NCBI GenBank assembly: GCA_905236785.1
Contig: CAJOQC010000242.1
Coordinates: 1 to 5,397 of the forward strand
Length of the DNA: 5,397 nt
Reading direction: 5' to 3'
DNA from: an uncultured Selenomonadaceae bacterium
Lineage (GTDB): Bacteria; Bacillota; Negativicutes; Selenomonadales; Selenomonadaceae
Positions 1-5,397 of the stretch are shown here, one piece after another. Both the position numbers and the translations under genes were made by a program. The notes beneath the pieces were generated by a model that was given only the letters and a program-made list of their open reading frames with translations, was not told the origin of the DNA and did no database searches. How positions within the stretch are numbered: position 1 is the stretch's first letter; every line of letters begins with the position of its first letter.

Positions 1-32
1 AAAAAAGGCTTGGTAAATCATACTCAAGCCTT
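1..32 (-). terminator. Rho-independent terminator of tRNA-Thr
   Basis: On the minus strand an 8-bp perfect stem (arms AAGGCTTG at 32-25 and CAAGCCTT at 12-5, 12-nt loop) runs straight into a T tract that continues to the window edge. It begins 12 bases after the encoded CCA end of the tRNA, so it most likely ends the tRNA transcript. The T tract may continue beyond the window. Confidence 0.85.
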
Positions 33-44
33 GATTAAACAAAA

Positions 45-120
45 TGGAGCTGGCGAGAAGAATTGAACTCCCAACCTGCTGATTACAAGTCAGCTGCTCT
101 GCCGATTGAGCTACGCCAGC
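45..120 (-). tRNA. tRNA-Thr (anticodon UGU, reads ACA/ACN)
   Basis: The minus strand folds into a complete 76-nt cloverleaf: acceptor stem GCTGGCG/CGCCAGC (7 perfect pairs), D arm GCTC/GAGC, anticodon stem GCTGA/TCAGC with loop CTTGTAA giving anticodon TGT, a 5-nt variable loop, and a T arm with loop TTCAATT. The discriminator base is U and CCA is encoded. The T stem (GGGAG/CTTCT) contains two G-U wobbles, which is slightly weak but tolerable. It charges threonine. It has its own promoter and terminator, so it is transcribed independently of the protein genes upstream. Confidence 0.97.
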
Positions 121-132
121 AACAACACCAAC

Positions 133-167
133 CTTCGGAATTTATACATTCACGGTATAAATCGAAG
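133..167 (-). repeat. Bulged 13-bp inverted repeat in the tRNA-Thr 5' leader
   Basis: Plus-strand arms 133-147 and 155-167 are complementary over 13 base pairs, interrupted only by a 2-nt bulge (138-139), with a 7-nt loop (148-154). The inner part is a perfect 8-7-8 palindrome, ATTTATAC/GTATAAAT. It sits between the tRNA promoter and the tRNA 5' end, ending 12 bases before the mature tRNA, so it would be in the precursor RNA. It could be an RNA processing or stability element, or a DNA operator; the sequence does not decide between these. Confidence 0.7.
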
Positions 168-188
168 TCGAAAACCACATACAATGAG

Positions 189-217
189 ATTATACAACGG
201 GGTTTTGGGGCTGTCAA
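189..217 (-). promoter_or_regulatory. Consensus sigma-70/sigma-A promoter for tRNA-Thr
   Basis: On the minus strand TTGACA (217-212) and TATAAT (194-189) are both perfect consensus hexamers separated by exactly 17 bases. Transcription would start near 182, giving a leader of about 60 nt before the tRNA at 120. The promoter begins only 23 bases after the stop codon of the ABC ATPase gene. Such a strong housekeeping promoter is typical of stable RNA genes. Confidence 0.9.
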
Positions 218-229
218 GGTCTTTAACAG

Positions 230-259
230 AAAAAACCGCGTCAACCAAACAGACTGCGA
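230..259 (-). terminator. Possible weak terminator after the ABC ATPase gene
   Basis: Overlapping the ATPase stop codon, minus-strand CGCAGTC (258-252) can pair with GACGCG (242-237) around a 9-nt loop. This gives six pairs with one bulged A, followed by a run of six T (235-230). The stem is short and bulged, so termination here would be partial at best, but it is the only candidate separating the protein operon from the tRNA promoter. Confidence 0.3.
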
Positions 260-996
260 ACCGAGGCATTGGCAAAAATTTCCTCCGTCTCCCCGCTAAC
301 GGCTTTGCCGTCCCTTAAAACCACCACTTTGTCGGCGTATTTTTTAACGGTCTGCAGGTCATGGGAAATTAAAATCACAGCCATATCTTCCGTGTCACGA
401 AGCTCCGACACCATTTCATAGAATATATCAAGCCCCATTTGATCGACGCCCGACACCGGCTCGTCCAAAAGCAACAAATCCGGCAACGGGTTTAACGCCA
501 AGGCCAACAGCACCCGCTGAAGTTCGCCGCCGGACAACGCGCCCAAACGTCGTTCAAGCAAATGTTCCGCCTTTACTCTGCCTAAAAGTCTTTCGGTTTC
601 CGCTTTTGTCTTTTCGGTGCGGCCGAGCCAAGCGGGAAGGCGGCTTAACGCAGCAGCGAATATATCCTTTACGCATACGGGAGAATTTTTGTCAAACATG
701 AGTTGCTGCGGAACATAACCAAAAACCGGCTTGCCGGTTCGTTCGTCTTTGGCATCGACATATTTTAATTTGCCGCTGTGGGGAATTTGCCCCAATATAG
801 CTTTTAAGAGCGTGGATTTCCCCGCGCCGTTAGGCCCTATTATCGCCGTCAGTTCGCCGCAATGAATGTGAATATTAACGTCGGAAAAAATCTGTCTGCC
901 GCCTATGTTTACGCCGAAGTTCTCTATTTTGGTGCAACAGACCCTATCGCATGAATCGCCGCCATGGCGCAGAAAGTTTTTTACCCTTTTGAGCAT
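241..996 (-). CDS. ABC transporter ATP-binding protein, zinc/manganese (ZnuC/MntB-like) type
   Basis: This 251-residue protein is a complete nucleotide-binding domain that would power a membrane permease from the cytoplasmic face. Visible motifs are Walker A GPNGAGKST (54-62), Q-loop Q97 in YVPQQ, signature LSGGE (154-158), Walker B LLLLDEP with catalytic Glu179, D-loop SGVD (182-185) and switch His212. The domain begins near residue 22 and resembles the ATPases of metal-ion ABC importers, though substrate is inferred from overall resemblance only. An N-terminal extension of about 20 residues carries Cys16, Cys20 and Cys21. The start is the only ATG available, because an in-frame TGA lies 9 bases upstream; its AAGAAGG ribosome site abuts the ATG, which is unusually close. 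It follows the small membrane protein by 13 bases. No permease or substrate-binding protein gene is next to it: a tRNA unit follows instead. Confidence 0.93.
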   Translation of the reverse strand: MLKRVKNFLRHGGDSCDRVCCTKIENFGVNIGGRQIFSDVNIHIHCGELTAIIGPNGAGKSTLLKAILGQIPHSGKLKYVDAKDERTGKPVFGYVPQQLMFDKNSPVCVKDIFAAALSRLPAWLGRTEKTKAETERLLGRVKAEHLLERRLGALSGGELQRVLLALALNPLPDLLLLDEPVSGVDQMGLDIFYEMVSELRDTEDMAVILISHDLQTVKKYADKVVVLRDGKAVSGETEEIFANASVRSLFG

Positions 997-1009
997 CCTT
1001 CTTCACCGA

Positions 1010-1399
1010 TTATATATGTAAAAAATTCATCATCTTCATGGCCGTTTCTTTTTCGTCGACTTCCCTGTGGGTCAACAGCCATTCCAAGGCGTAAACATAA
1101 AAAAAGGAAGTTATCGGCACATAGCGACGACCTTTTTTTATATCGCCCCATACCCGCAATTTGTTGTAAATACGGGCAATGTCCTCTTTCTGGGCGTTGT
1201 GCTTTGTCATTACGCGCCGAAGCTTAAAATCGCCGCTGCAGTATACAAATATTTCGTCGATAAGCGCAGGGTTTTCCTTGTCGTCGAAATATTTACGCAC
1301 CAAGGCGGCGGCGGCCTCGGAACGCCTAAGAGAATGAATCATTTCAAAGACAAAGACCGCCGTAAGCCCCGCAAGCAAAATATACAAAAGATAATTCAT
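1010..1399 (-). CDS. Small membrane-anchored protein of unknown function
   Basis: I do not recognise this 129-residue protein. Residues 3-22 form one hydrophobic segment (LLYILLAGLTAVFVFEM), probably a membrane anchor. The remaining ~105 residues are charged and look mainly helical, with an aromatic patch near the C-terminus (SFFYVYALEWLL, about residues 98-109). There is one Cys (about residue 54) and no catalytic motif I can name. The ATG lies one base after the TGA of the upstream secreted-protein gene (TGATATG) and there is no Shine-Dalgarno sequence in front of it, so translation is probably coupled to that gene. The ABC ATPase begins 13 bases downstream. Conservation of coding frame between two tightly packed genes makes it a likely real gene. 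The positively charged residues after the segment suggest the bulk is cytoplasmic, which is inference. Confidence 0.8.
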   Translation of the reverse strand: MNYLLYILLAGLTAVFVFEMIHSLRRSEAAAALVRKYFDDKENPALIDEIFVYCSGDFKLRRVMTKHNAQKEDIARIYNKLRVWGDIKKGRRYVPITSFFYVYALEWLLTHREVDEKETAMKMMNFLHI

Positions 1400-1400
1400 A

Positions 1401-1943
1401 TCACAAATTCGTGTTTACGGTAGATTTATCCACCGGGTAATAGTGAACCGCAATATCCACAAGCCCGTTTTCCAGCAAATTTATAAATTCGGTATAGGAA
1501 ATACCTTCGCTTTGCACCGAAAAGAGATAGCCGTCGCTTTTCCAGTGAGCGGCAAAAATTTTATCCGACAACTTGCACGCCTTCACCGGCAATTTCTTCA
1601 CAACATAATCCGTCCATTTGTCGGTGTAAATGCCGCTGATGTCGTCCTTGCGGTTGGCAGAAGCAAGAGCCGTCCGCACCCGTATCTCCGTGTTTGGTTG
1701 CCCCGAACGGCGATAGCTTAAATCTGCCAAGTCGCCGCCGACTATGGAAACATAATAAAGGTCGTAGCCCGTGATTTTCGGCAAATAAAGCGGCGCAAAT
1801 CCCAAGGCTTTTTTTGCGTCCTCGTAGGTTTCGTACTCCACAATGGGGTTTGCCAAGCCCGCAGATTTATCCGCCGCATCCGCCGCGCTCGGCAAAGCCG
1901 CAAACACAACCGCCGCAAGAAGAACGGCAATTTTCTTTTTCAT
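1401..1943 (-). CDS. Secreted protein with DUF4367-like domain
   Basis: The chosen start gives 180 residues, beginning with a classic Sec signal peptide: MKKK, a hydrophobic core at residues 5-17, then ALPSAADA with a likely type I cleavage after Ala23. It is not a lipoprotein, since there is no lipobox Cys. The mature ~157 residues contain a stretch typical of DUF4367-like domains found outside the membrane: a YEDAKKALGFAPLYLP segment (from about residue 39) followed by a beta-rich region with LSYRRSG and DISGIYTDKW. This family assignment is from memory of the pattern, and its function is unknown. The ORF extends upstream to 2015, but the ATG at 1943 is preferred because it has a perfect AAGGAGGT six bases ahead and starts the signal peptide. 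It overlaps no neighbour and ends one base before the small membrane protein gene, with which it is likely co-translated. Confidence 0.85.
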   Translation of the reverse strand: MKKKIAVLLAAVVFAALPSAADAADKSAGLANPIVEYETYEDAKKALGFAPLYLPKITGYDLYYVSIVGGDLADLSYRRSGQPNTEIRVRTALASANRKDDISGIYTDKWTDYVVKKLPVKACKLSDKIFAAHWKSDGYLFSVQSEGISYTEFINLLENGLVDIAVHYYPVDKSTVNTNL

Positions 1944-1948
1944 GATAA

Positions 1949-1956
1949 ACCTCCTT
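1949..1956 (-). promoter_or_regulatory. Strong ribosome binding site of the DUF4367-like gene
   Basis: Minus-strand AAGGAGGT lies 5-6 bases before the ATG at 1943 and fixes that start over the longer ORF from 2015. The AGGAGG core (1955-1950) can pair with CTTCCT just upstream (1967-1962) across a 6-nt loop, so the site could be partly masked in the mRNA. Confidence 0.85.
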
Positions 1957-1966
1957 AATTTAGGAA

Positions 1967-2001
1967 GAACCTGCAAAAAAGCAGTACTTTTTCGCAGGTT
2001 C
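1967..2001 (-). repeat. Intergenic stem-loop between transporter and DUF4367-like gene
   Basis: The arms GAACCTGC (2001-1994) and GCAGGTTC (1974-1967) form 8 perfect pairs. Inside the 19-nt loop, AAAAA and TTTTT can add about five more pairs, and CTGC at 1984-1981 could alternatively pair with GCAG at 1974-1971 across the T6 run. No T tract follows the outer stem on either strand, so it is not a standard terminator. It begins about 20 bases after the transporter stop and ends just before the next ribosome site, fitting an RNA processing, stability or attenuation element. Confidence 0.65.
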
Positions 2002-2021
2002 CAATAATGAAACACTCATCC

Positions 2022-3317
2022 TCACAAATACCTGAGCCAAATATACACGTTACTGATAGCTATGGTAAGAGTCATAACCGGCAGAGCGATTTTCATAAAG
2101 TCGATAAAGGAAATGGGTTTGCCCCGTTGGGAGGCCATGGAGGCAACAACCACGTTCGCGCTTGCGCCGATAAGCGTACCGTTGCCGCCCAAGCACGCGC
2201 CCAAGGCCAATGACCACCAGATAGGCTCCAAATTCGACATACCCATTGCACCCATGTCCTGAATGAGAGGAATAAGAGTTGCCACAAAGGGAATGTTGTC
2301 GATAAAGGCCGAAGCAAAGGCACTCATCCACAGAACAAGAATTGCCGTGGCGGAGGAGTCGCCGCCGGTGATTTTCATGGCTTCTTCGGCGAGCATCTTT
2401 ATAACGCCCGTTTCCACCAACGCGCCCACCAATACGAACAACCCGGCGAAGAAGAAAATCGCCAACCATTCCACCTTGGAAAGAGCTTTGGCTATCATGG
2501 CTTCGTTGCGGGTAAAGGTGATAAGAAGCAAAAGACCCGCTCCCGTCAAAGCCGCCGTTGCGGTTTCAAGGTGCAACGTGCTGTGCAACACGAACATACC
2601 AATGGTGAAGAAGATAACGCCCAAGCATTTTTTTAGAAGCGCACTGTCGGTAATCTGGCTTGTTTCGTCAAGGCGCATAACCTTGTCCTGAAGTTCCGGC
2701 TGCGTTTTTAGCTTGCTGCCGTAAAGAGCGACCAACAACGCCTCCACAACAATGAAGATAATAATCGACACAAGGGTTACGTTGTTTACAAAGTCCATAA
2801 AGGACAGCCCCACCGCGCTGCCAATCATAATGTTGGGCGGATCGCCGATAAGGGTGGCCGTGCCGCCGATGTTGGAGGACAAAATTTGGGAAATCAAAAA
2901 AGGTTTTACGTCAACTTTAAGTTGTTGGGTGATGCTGAAGGTAATAGGCACGGTAAGAAGAACCGTGGTCACGTTGTCCAAAAGGGCAGAGCAGACCGCC
3001 GTTATTATCGACAACGCCACCAAAAGATGCACCGGGCGAGCCTTTACTTTTTTTGCCGCCCATATCGCCAGGAAATTGAAAAGTCCCGTTTCGCTTGTGA
3101 CGTTTACGATAATCATCATGCCCATCAAAAGACCCAAAGTGTTAAAATCAATGTGATGAATGGCTGTTTCTTGGTCTAAGATGCCGAAAATAATCATTAA
3201 CATTGCGCCGAATATGCCAACAATGGTGCGATGCACCTTTTCGGAGATAATAAGCGCATAAGCCGCCACAAATATGACGACGGCTATTGTTGTGCTGTCC
3301 AAAAAAATCAACTCCAA
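2022..3317 (-). CDS. ArsB/NhaD (ion transporter superfamily) membrane transporter
   Basis: This 431-residue integral membrane protein has 11-12 probable helices and the twofold internal repeat of the family. In the first half are SALLDNVTT (110-118) and the signature NIGGTATLIGDPPN (149-162). In the second half are the matching ASAFIDNIPF (335-344) and GGNGTLIGASANVV (377-390). A hydrophilic linker (about 200-228) separates the halves. Members move anions or exchange ions across the inner membrane (arsenite, Na+/H+, organic anions); the substrate here cannot be told, and no arsR or arsC neighbours point to arsenic. Length is normal for the family. The start is uncertain: TTG at 3317 directly follows an in-frame TGA, and a TTG at 3302 (codon 6) has GGAG nine bases ahead and would give 426 residues. 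No ATG is available before residue 40. The gene follows glnS by 35 bases. Confidence 0.92.
   Translation of the reverse strand: MELIFLDSTTIAVVIFVAAYALIISEKVHRTIVGIFGAMLMIIFGILDQETAIHHIDFNTLGLLMGMMIIVNVTSETGLFNFLAIWAAKKVKARPVHLLVALSIITAVCSALLDNVTTVLLTVPITFSITQQLKVDVKPFLISQILSSNIGGTATLIGDPPNIMIGSAVGLSFMDFVNNVTLVSIIIFIVVEALLVALYGSKLKTQPELQDKVMRLDETSQITDSALLKKCLGVIFFTIGMFVLHSTLHLETATAALTGAGLLLLITFTRNEAMIAKALSKVEWLAIFFFAGLFVLVGALVETGVIKMLAEEAMKITGGDSSATAILVLWMSAFASAFIDNIPFVATLIPLIQDMGAMGMSNLEPIWWSLALGACLGGNGTLIGASANVVVASMASQRGKPISFIDFMKIALPVMTLTIAISNVYIWLRYL
2040..2068 (-). promoter_or_regulatory. Possible internal promoter for the DUF4367/membrane/ATPase genes
   Basis: Within the last codons of the transporter gene, the minus strand shows TTACCA (2068-2063; 4 of 6 matches) and TATATT (2045-2040; 5 of 6) separated by 17 bases. 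A start near 2033 would give a leader of about 90 nt containing the stem-loop at 1967-2001. Matches this good occur by chance, so this is only a candidate. Confidence 0.25.
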
Positions 3318-3344
3318 TCATAAATTTGTCGCGAGAAAAGCCAT
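3318..3344 (-). CDS. 8-codon mini-ORF immediately upstream of the transporter
   Basis: Minus-strand ATG at 3344 begins the peptide MAFLATNL and ends in TGA at 3320-3318, in the same frame as the transporter and touching its TTG start. It has the best ribosome site of the junction: GAGG (3354-3351), overlapping the glnS stop, six bases before the ATG. It may be a leader peptide that couples translation, or the original transporter N-terminus interrupted by a nonsense codon. Whether it is translated is unknown. Confidence 0.35.
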   Translation of the reverse strand: MAFLATNL

Positions 3345-3352
3345 AAACTTCC

Positions 3353-4981
3353 TCAACGATTTGCAACCTTTGCCCATGTATCTTTAAGCCCGACAACGCG
3401 GTTAAACACCAATTTGCCATTTGGCACGGTGTCGGGATCGACAACAAAATAACCCATTCGCAAAAACTGATAATGAGTGCCGGGAGCGGCAAACTGCGCC
3501 GACGGCTCGATGAGGGCGTTCACCGTTTCCAATGATTTTTCGTTAAATGTTTCGCCGTCTTCGGCCAACAAATAATCATACAGCCGAACCTCGGCAGGCA
3601 ACGCCGTTTTTGCGTCTACCCAATGAATAGTACCCTTTATTTTGCGTCCTGCCGTTTTGCCGCCGGTTTTGGAATCCGGGTCAATGGAGCAATGAAGTTC
3701 CGTAATGTTGCCCGCCGCATCTTTTATCACTTCGTCGCATTTTATGATGTAGGCGTGTTTTAAGCGCACCTCACCGCCGGGTTTTAACCGAAAGAACTTT
3801 TTCGGCGCGTCCTCCATAAAATCCTCTCTCTCGATGAAAATTTCCCGCGAAAAAGGAATGTACCGCTTGCCGCCACGCGTGGGGTGGTTGTCGGCCACAA
3901 CCCACTCTGTTTTCCCATCGGGGTAGTTTGTAAGCACCACTTTAAGGGGATTTAACACCGCCATAACCCTGTCGGCGTTTTCGTTCAAATCCTCCCGCAC
4001 GGCGTGTTCCAACATTGCCACGTCAACGGTGCTGTCGGCTTTGGCAACGCCTATCTCGGCGCAAAAGTTTCTTATCGCCCGCGGCGTAAAGCCCCGCCGC
4101 CGCATACCCGCCAAAGTGGGCATACGCGGGTCGTCCCAACCGCGAACGGAATTTTCTTCCACAAGCTGACGAAGTTTTCTCTTGCTGGTGATGGTTTTCG
4201 TGAGGTTTAGCCGCGCAAACTCTATTTGACGGGGGCGCGTTTTCGGGTCGAAATCCAAATTGTCCAAAAGCCAATCGTAAAAGGGGCGATGATCCTCAAA
4301 TTCCAAGGTGCAAACGGAATGGGTAATGCCCTCAATGGCATCCGACAAGGGATGGGCGAAATCATACATGGGGTAAATGCACCAGGCATCCCCCGTGCGG
4401 TGATGAGGCGCATGGGCAATTCGATAAATAACGGGGTCGCGCATGGTTATGTTCGGCGACGCCATATCAATTTTAGCCCGCAAGACCTTCTCCCCGTCGG
4501 CAAATTCACCCTTACGCATACGGGCAAAAAAATCCAAATTTTCTTCGATGCTCCGTTCGCGGTGAGGGCTGTTTGCCCCCGGCTCCGTGAGCGTGCCGCG
4601 GGCGGCTTTTATCTCCTCCGCGCTTAAATCGTCCACATAAGCCTTGCCGCGCTTAATAAGTTCCGTGGCGTATTCGTAGAGTTTTTCAAAATAATCGGAG
4701 GCATAGAACATATCAGCCCATGAAAAGCCCAGCCATTTAACGTCTTCTTCGATTGATTCCACAAACGAAGTGTCCTCCTTGGTGGGGTTCGTGTCGTCAA
4801 AGCGCAAATTGCACAGCCCGTTGTTATCCTTTGCCAGGCCGAAGTTAAGGCAGATTGACTTGGCATGACCTATATGCAGATAGCCGTTAGGTTCGGGGGG
4901 GAAGCGGGTTTTTATGCCGTCGGTGTATTTCCCCTCCTTCAGGTCGCTGTCAATTTCGTTTTGTATGAAGTTTGTCGCCAT
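3353..4981 (-). CDS. glnS: Glutaminyl-tRNA synthetase (GlnRS)
   Basis: This cytoplasmic class I aminoacyl-tRNA synthetase joins glutamine to tRNA-Gln using ATP. The 542 residues compare with about 554 in E. coli. The catalytic Rossmann domain carries [14 protein letters not shown], with HIGH at 36-39. The second class I motif is TSKRK (265-269), where most relatives have MSKRK. Glutamine-recognition positions known from the E. coli enzyme are present: Asp62 in FDDTNP, Tyr206 in YPMYDFAH and Cys224 in THSVCTLEF, so it is a discriminating GlnRS rather than GluRS. The C-terminal part (from about 330) is the two-barrel anticodon-binding region and is complete. The ORF is open to an ATG at 5023, but the ATG at 4981 is chosen because it matches the family N-terminus, avoids overlap with the upstream gene and has AAGGAAGGA nine bases before it. 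It lies 16 bases after the restriction-like gene. Confidence 0.98.
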   Translation of the reverse strand: MATNFIQNEIDSDLKEGKYTDGIKTRFPPEPNGYLHIGHAKSICLNFGLAKDNNGLCNLRFDDTNPTKEDTSFVESIEEDVKWLGFSWADMFYASDYFEKLYEYATELIKRGKAYVDDLSAEEIKAARGTLTEPGANSPHRERSIEENLDFFARMRKGEFADGEKVLRAKIDMASPNITMRDPVIYRIAHAPHHRTGDAWCIYPMYDFAHPLSDAIEGITHSVCTLEFEDHRPFYDWLLDNLDFDPKTRPRQIEFARLNLTKTITSKRKLRQLVEENSVRGWDDPRMPTLAGMRRRGFTPRAIRNFCAEIGVAKADSTVDVAMLEHAVREDLNENADRVMAVLNPLKVVLTNYPDGKTEWVVADNHPTRGGKRYIPFSREIFIEREDFMEDAPKKFFRLKPGGEVRLKHAYIIKCDEVIKDAAGNITELHCSIDPDSKTGGKTAGRKIKGTIHWVDAKTALPAEVRLYDYLLAEDGETFNEKSLETVNALIEPSAQFAAPGTHYQFLRMGYFVVDPDTVPNGKLVFNRVVGLKDTWAKVANR

Positions 4982-4990
4982 TTTTGTTTG

Positions 4991-4999
4991 TCCTTCCTT
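4991..4999 (-). promoter_or_regulatory. glnS ribosome binding site overlapping the upstream stop codon
   Basis: Minus-strand AAGGAAGGA precedes the ATG at 4981 by nine bases. Its first AA belongs to the TAA stop (5000-4998) of the upstream gene, so ribosomes ending there are placed on the glnS start. It supports 4981 rather than 5023 as the glnS start. Confidence 0.8.
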
Positions 5000-5397
5000 A
5001 AACGTATTTGTCGGCAATGTCATTCCAGCGTGGTATTGACAATTTTATACCGTAAAATTTCTCATAATTTTCAATAAACCGCCTTTTCCATGATGCCGCG
5101 CTGTCGTGTGTTTTGGGATTTTGAAATACTGTTTCCTCTATCGCCGCTATAAAATCTTCAAGACAGCAAAACATGGGGATATTTCCTTTTTTATTGCTGT
5201 ACCATACACCCGGACGAATCTTATGAACCACTCCTTGTTTTACCTGCAAATTTAACGCCCAGTTATCCATACGGCGCGTTATTTCCCAAACTTTTTTTAT
5301 CCATAAATCCTTAACCGTTACAATCCCGCTGTCACTCATATCGTAACCGAAAATAAGATAATCAACGTTTAACATATAAGGCTTATCGACAATTTCT
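4998..5397 (-). CDS. Partial protein resembling NgoBV-family type II restriction endonuclease (C-terminal part)
   Basis: The reading frame is open to the window edge, so the start lies outside. The first ATG inside (5375) has no ribosome site, and the residues before it (EIVDKPY) read naturally into [12 protein letters not shown], so about 132 C-terminal residues are visible. The pattern of VDYLIFGY, a [15 protein letters not shown] segment, NLQVKQG, then a KIRPGVWYS element and a C-terminal [11 protein letters not shown] region recalls NgoBV-like restriction endonucleases, which in Neisseria cut GGNNCC. That match is from memory, and no catalytic site can be assigned in this fragment. It is soluble, without membrane segments. 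Its G+C is about 37% by hand count, against about 50% or more in glnS, which suggests acquisition by transfer. A partner methyltransferase would be expected outside the window, upstream. Confidence 0.55.
   Translation of the reverse strand, partial: EIVDKPYMLNVDYLIFGYDMSDSGIVTVKDLWIKKVWEITRRMDNWALNLQVKQGVVHKIRPGVWYSNKKGNIPMFCCLEDFIAAIEETVFQNPKTHDSAASWKRRFIENYEKFYGIKLSIPRWNDIADKYV

Noticed and set aside
1..120. tRNA-Thr as an integration site for a mobile element
   Set aside because: No second partial copy of the tRNA 3' end, integrase or phage gene is visible in the window.
63..318. Plus-strand open frames of 78 and 70 codons across the tRNA and its leader
   Set aside because: They read through a complete tRNA, its promoter and the ATPase C-terminus on the opposite strand, and lack protein-like composition.
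1944..2015. 24-codon N-terminal extension of the DUF4367-like protein to the ATG at 2015
   Set aside because: It would overlap the intergenic hairpin and place residues ahead of a clear signal peptide. The ATG at 1943 has a perfect ribosome site.
2263..3156. Plus-strand open frames of 142 and 134 codons (2263-2691, 2752-3156)
   Set aside because: They lie antisense to the transporter, whose family motifs are intact, and their translations show no domain or convincing start signal. They are mirror effects of a hydrophobic-rich gene.
2022..3317. Naming the transporter arsB (arsenite efflux)
   Set aside because: The ArsB/NhaD family is functionally mixed, and no arsR, arsC or arsA lies nearby, so the symbol is not justified.
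3148..3492. Minus-strand open frame of 114 codons bridging the end of glnS and the start of the transporter
   Set aside because: It overlaps two well-supported genes in another frame. Its ATG at 3321 falls in the junction but leads only to out-of-frame sequence.
4226..4627. Plus-strand open frame of 133 codons antisense to glnS
   Set aside because: glnS is conserved across this stretch and the antisense translation has no recognisable features.

Overview
The window is a compact, mostly ordinary bacterial chromosomal segment in which every supported gene lies on the minus strand, so transcription runs from high to low coordinates. Hand counts give roughly 50% G+C or more in glnS but about 37% in the partial gene at the right edge. 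Strong AAGGAGG-type ribosome binding sites, a consensus sigma-70/sigma-A promoter and a tRNA with an encoded CCA end suggest a Firmicutes-like anaerobe, perhaps a Negativicutes relative. That placement is inference from general resemblance of the proteins, not from a search.

In transcription order, the right edge (4998-5397) holds the C-terminal part of an AT-rich protein that resembles NgoBV-type type II restriction endonucleases. Sixteen bases downstream is a full-length glutaminyl-tRNA synthetase, glnS (3353-4981). After 35 bases, which contain a well-placed 8-codon mini-ORF, comes an ArsB/NhaD-family ion transporter with 11-12 likely membrane segments (2022-3317).

A 78-base gap containing a clear stem-loop then leads into three tightly spaced genes. 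The first is a secreted protein with a DUF4367-like domain (1401-1943). The second is a small membrane-anchored protein of unknown function (1010-1399, one base downstream). The third is a metal-type ABC transporter ATPase (241-996, 13 bases further on) whose expected membrane permease is not in the window.

The left end is a separate unit: a perfect-consensus promoter (189-217), a leader with an unusual 13-bp bulged hairpin (133-167), tRNA-Thr(UGU) (45-120) and a rho-independent terminator (1-32).

The genes do not form one obvious pathway. The last three protein genes look like a coupled cassette at the envelope. The transporter and glnS are probably co-transcribed by proximity only. No CRISPR array, insertion sequence, phage gene or riboswitch was recognised. 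The points most worth a second look are the mini-ORF at the transporter start, the restriction-like gene fused transcriptionally to glnS, the ATPase without a permease, and the two leader hairpins.
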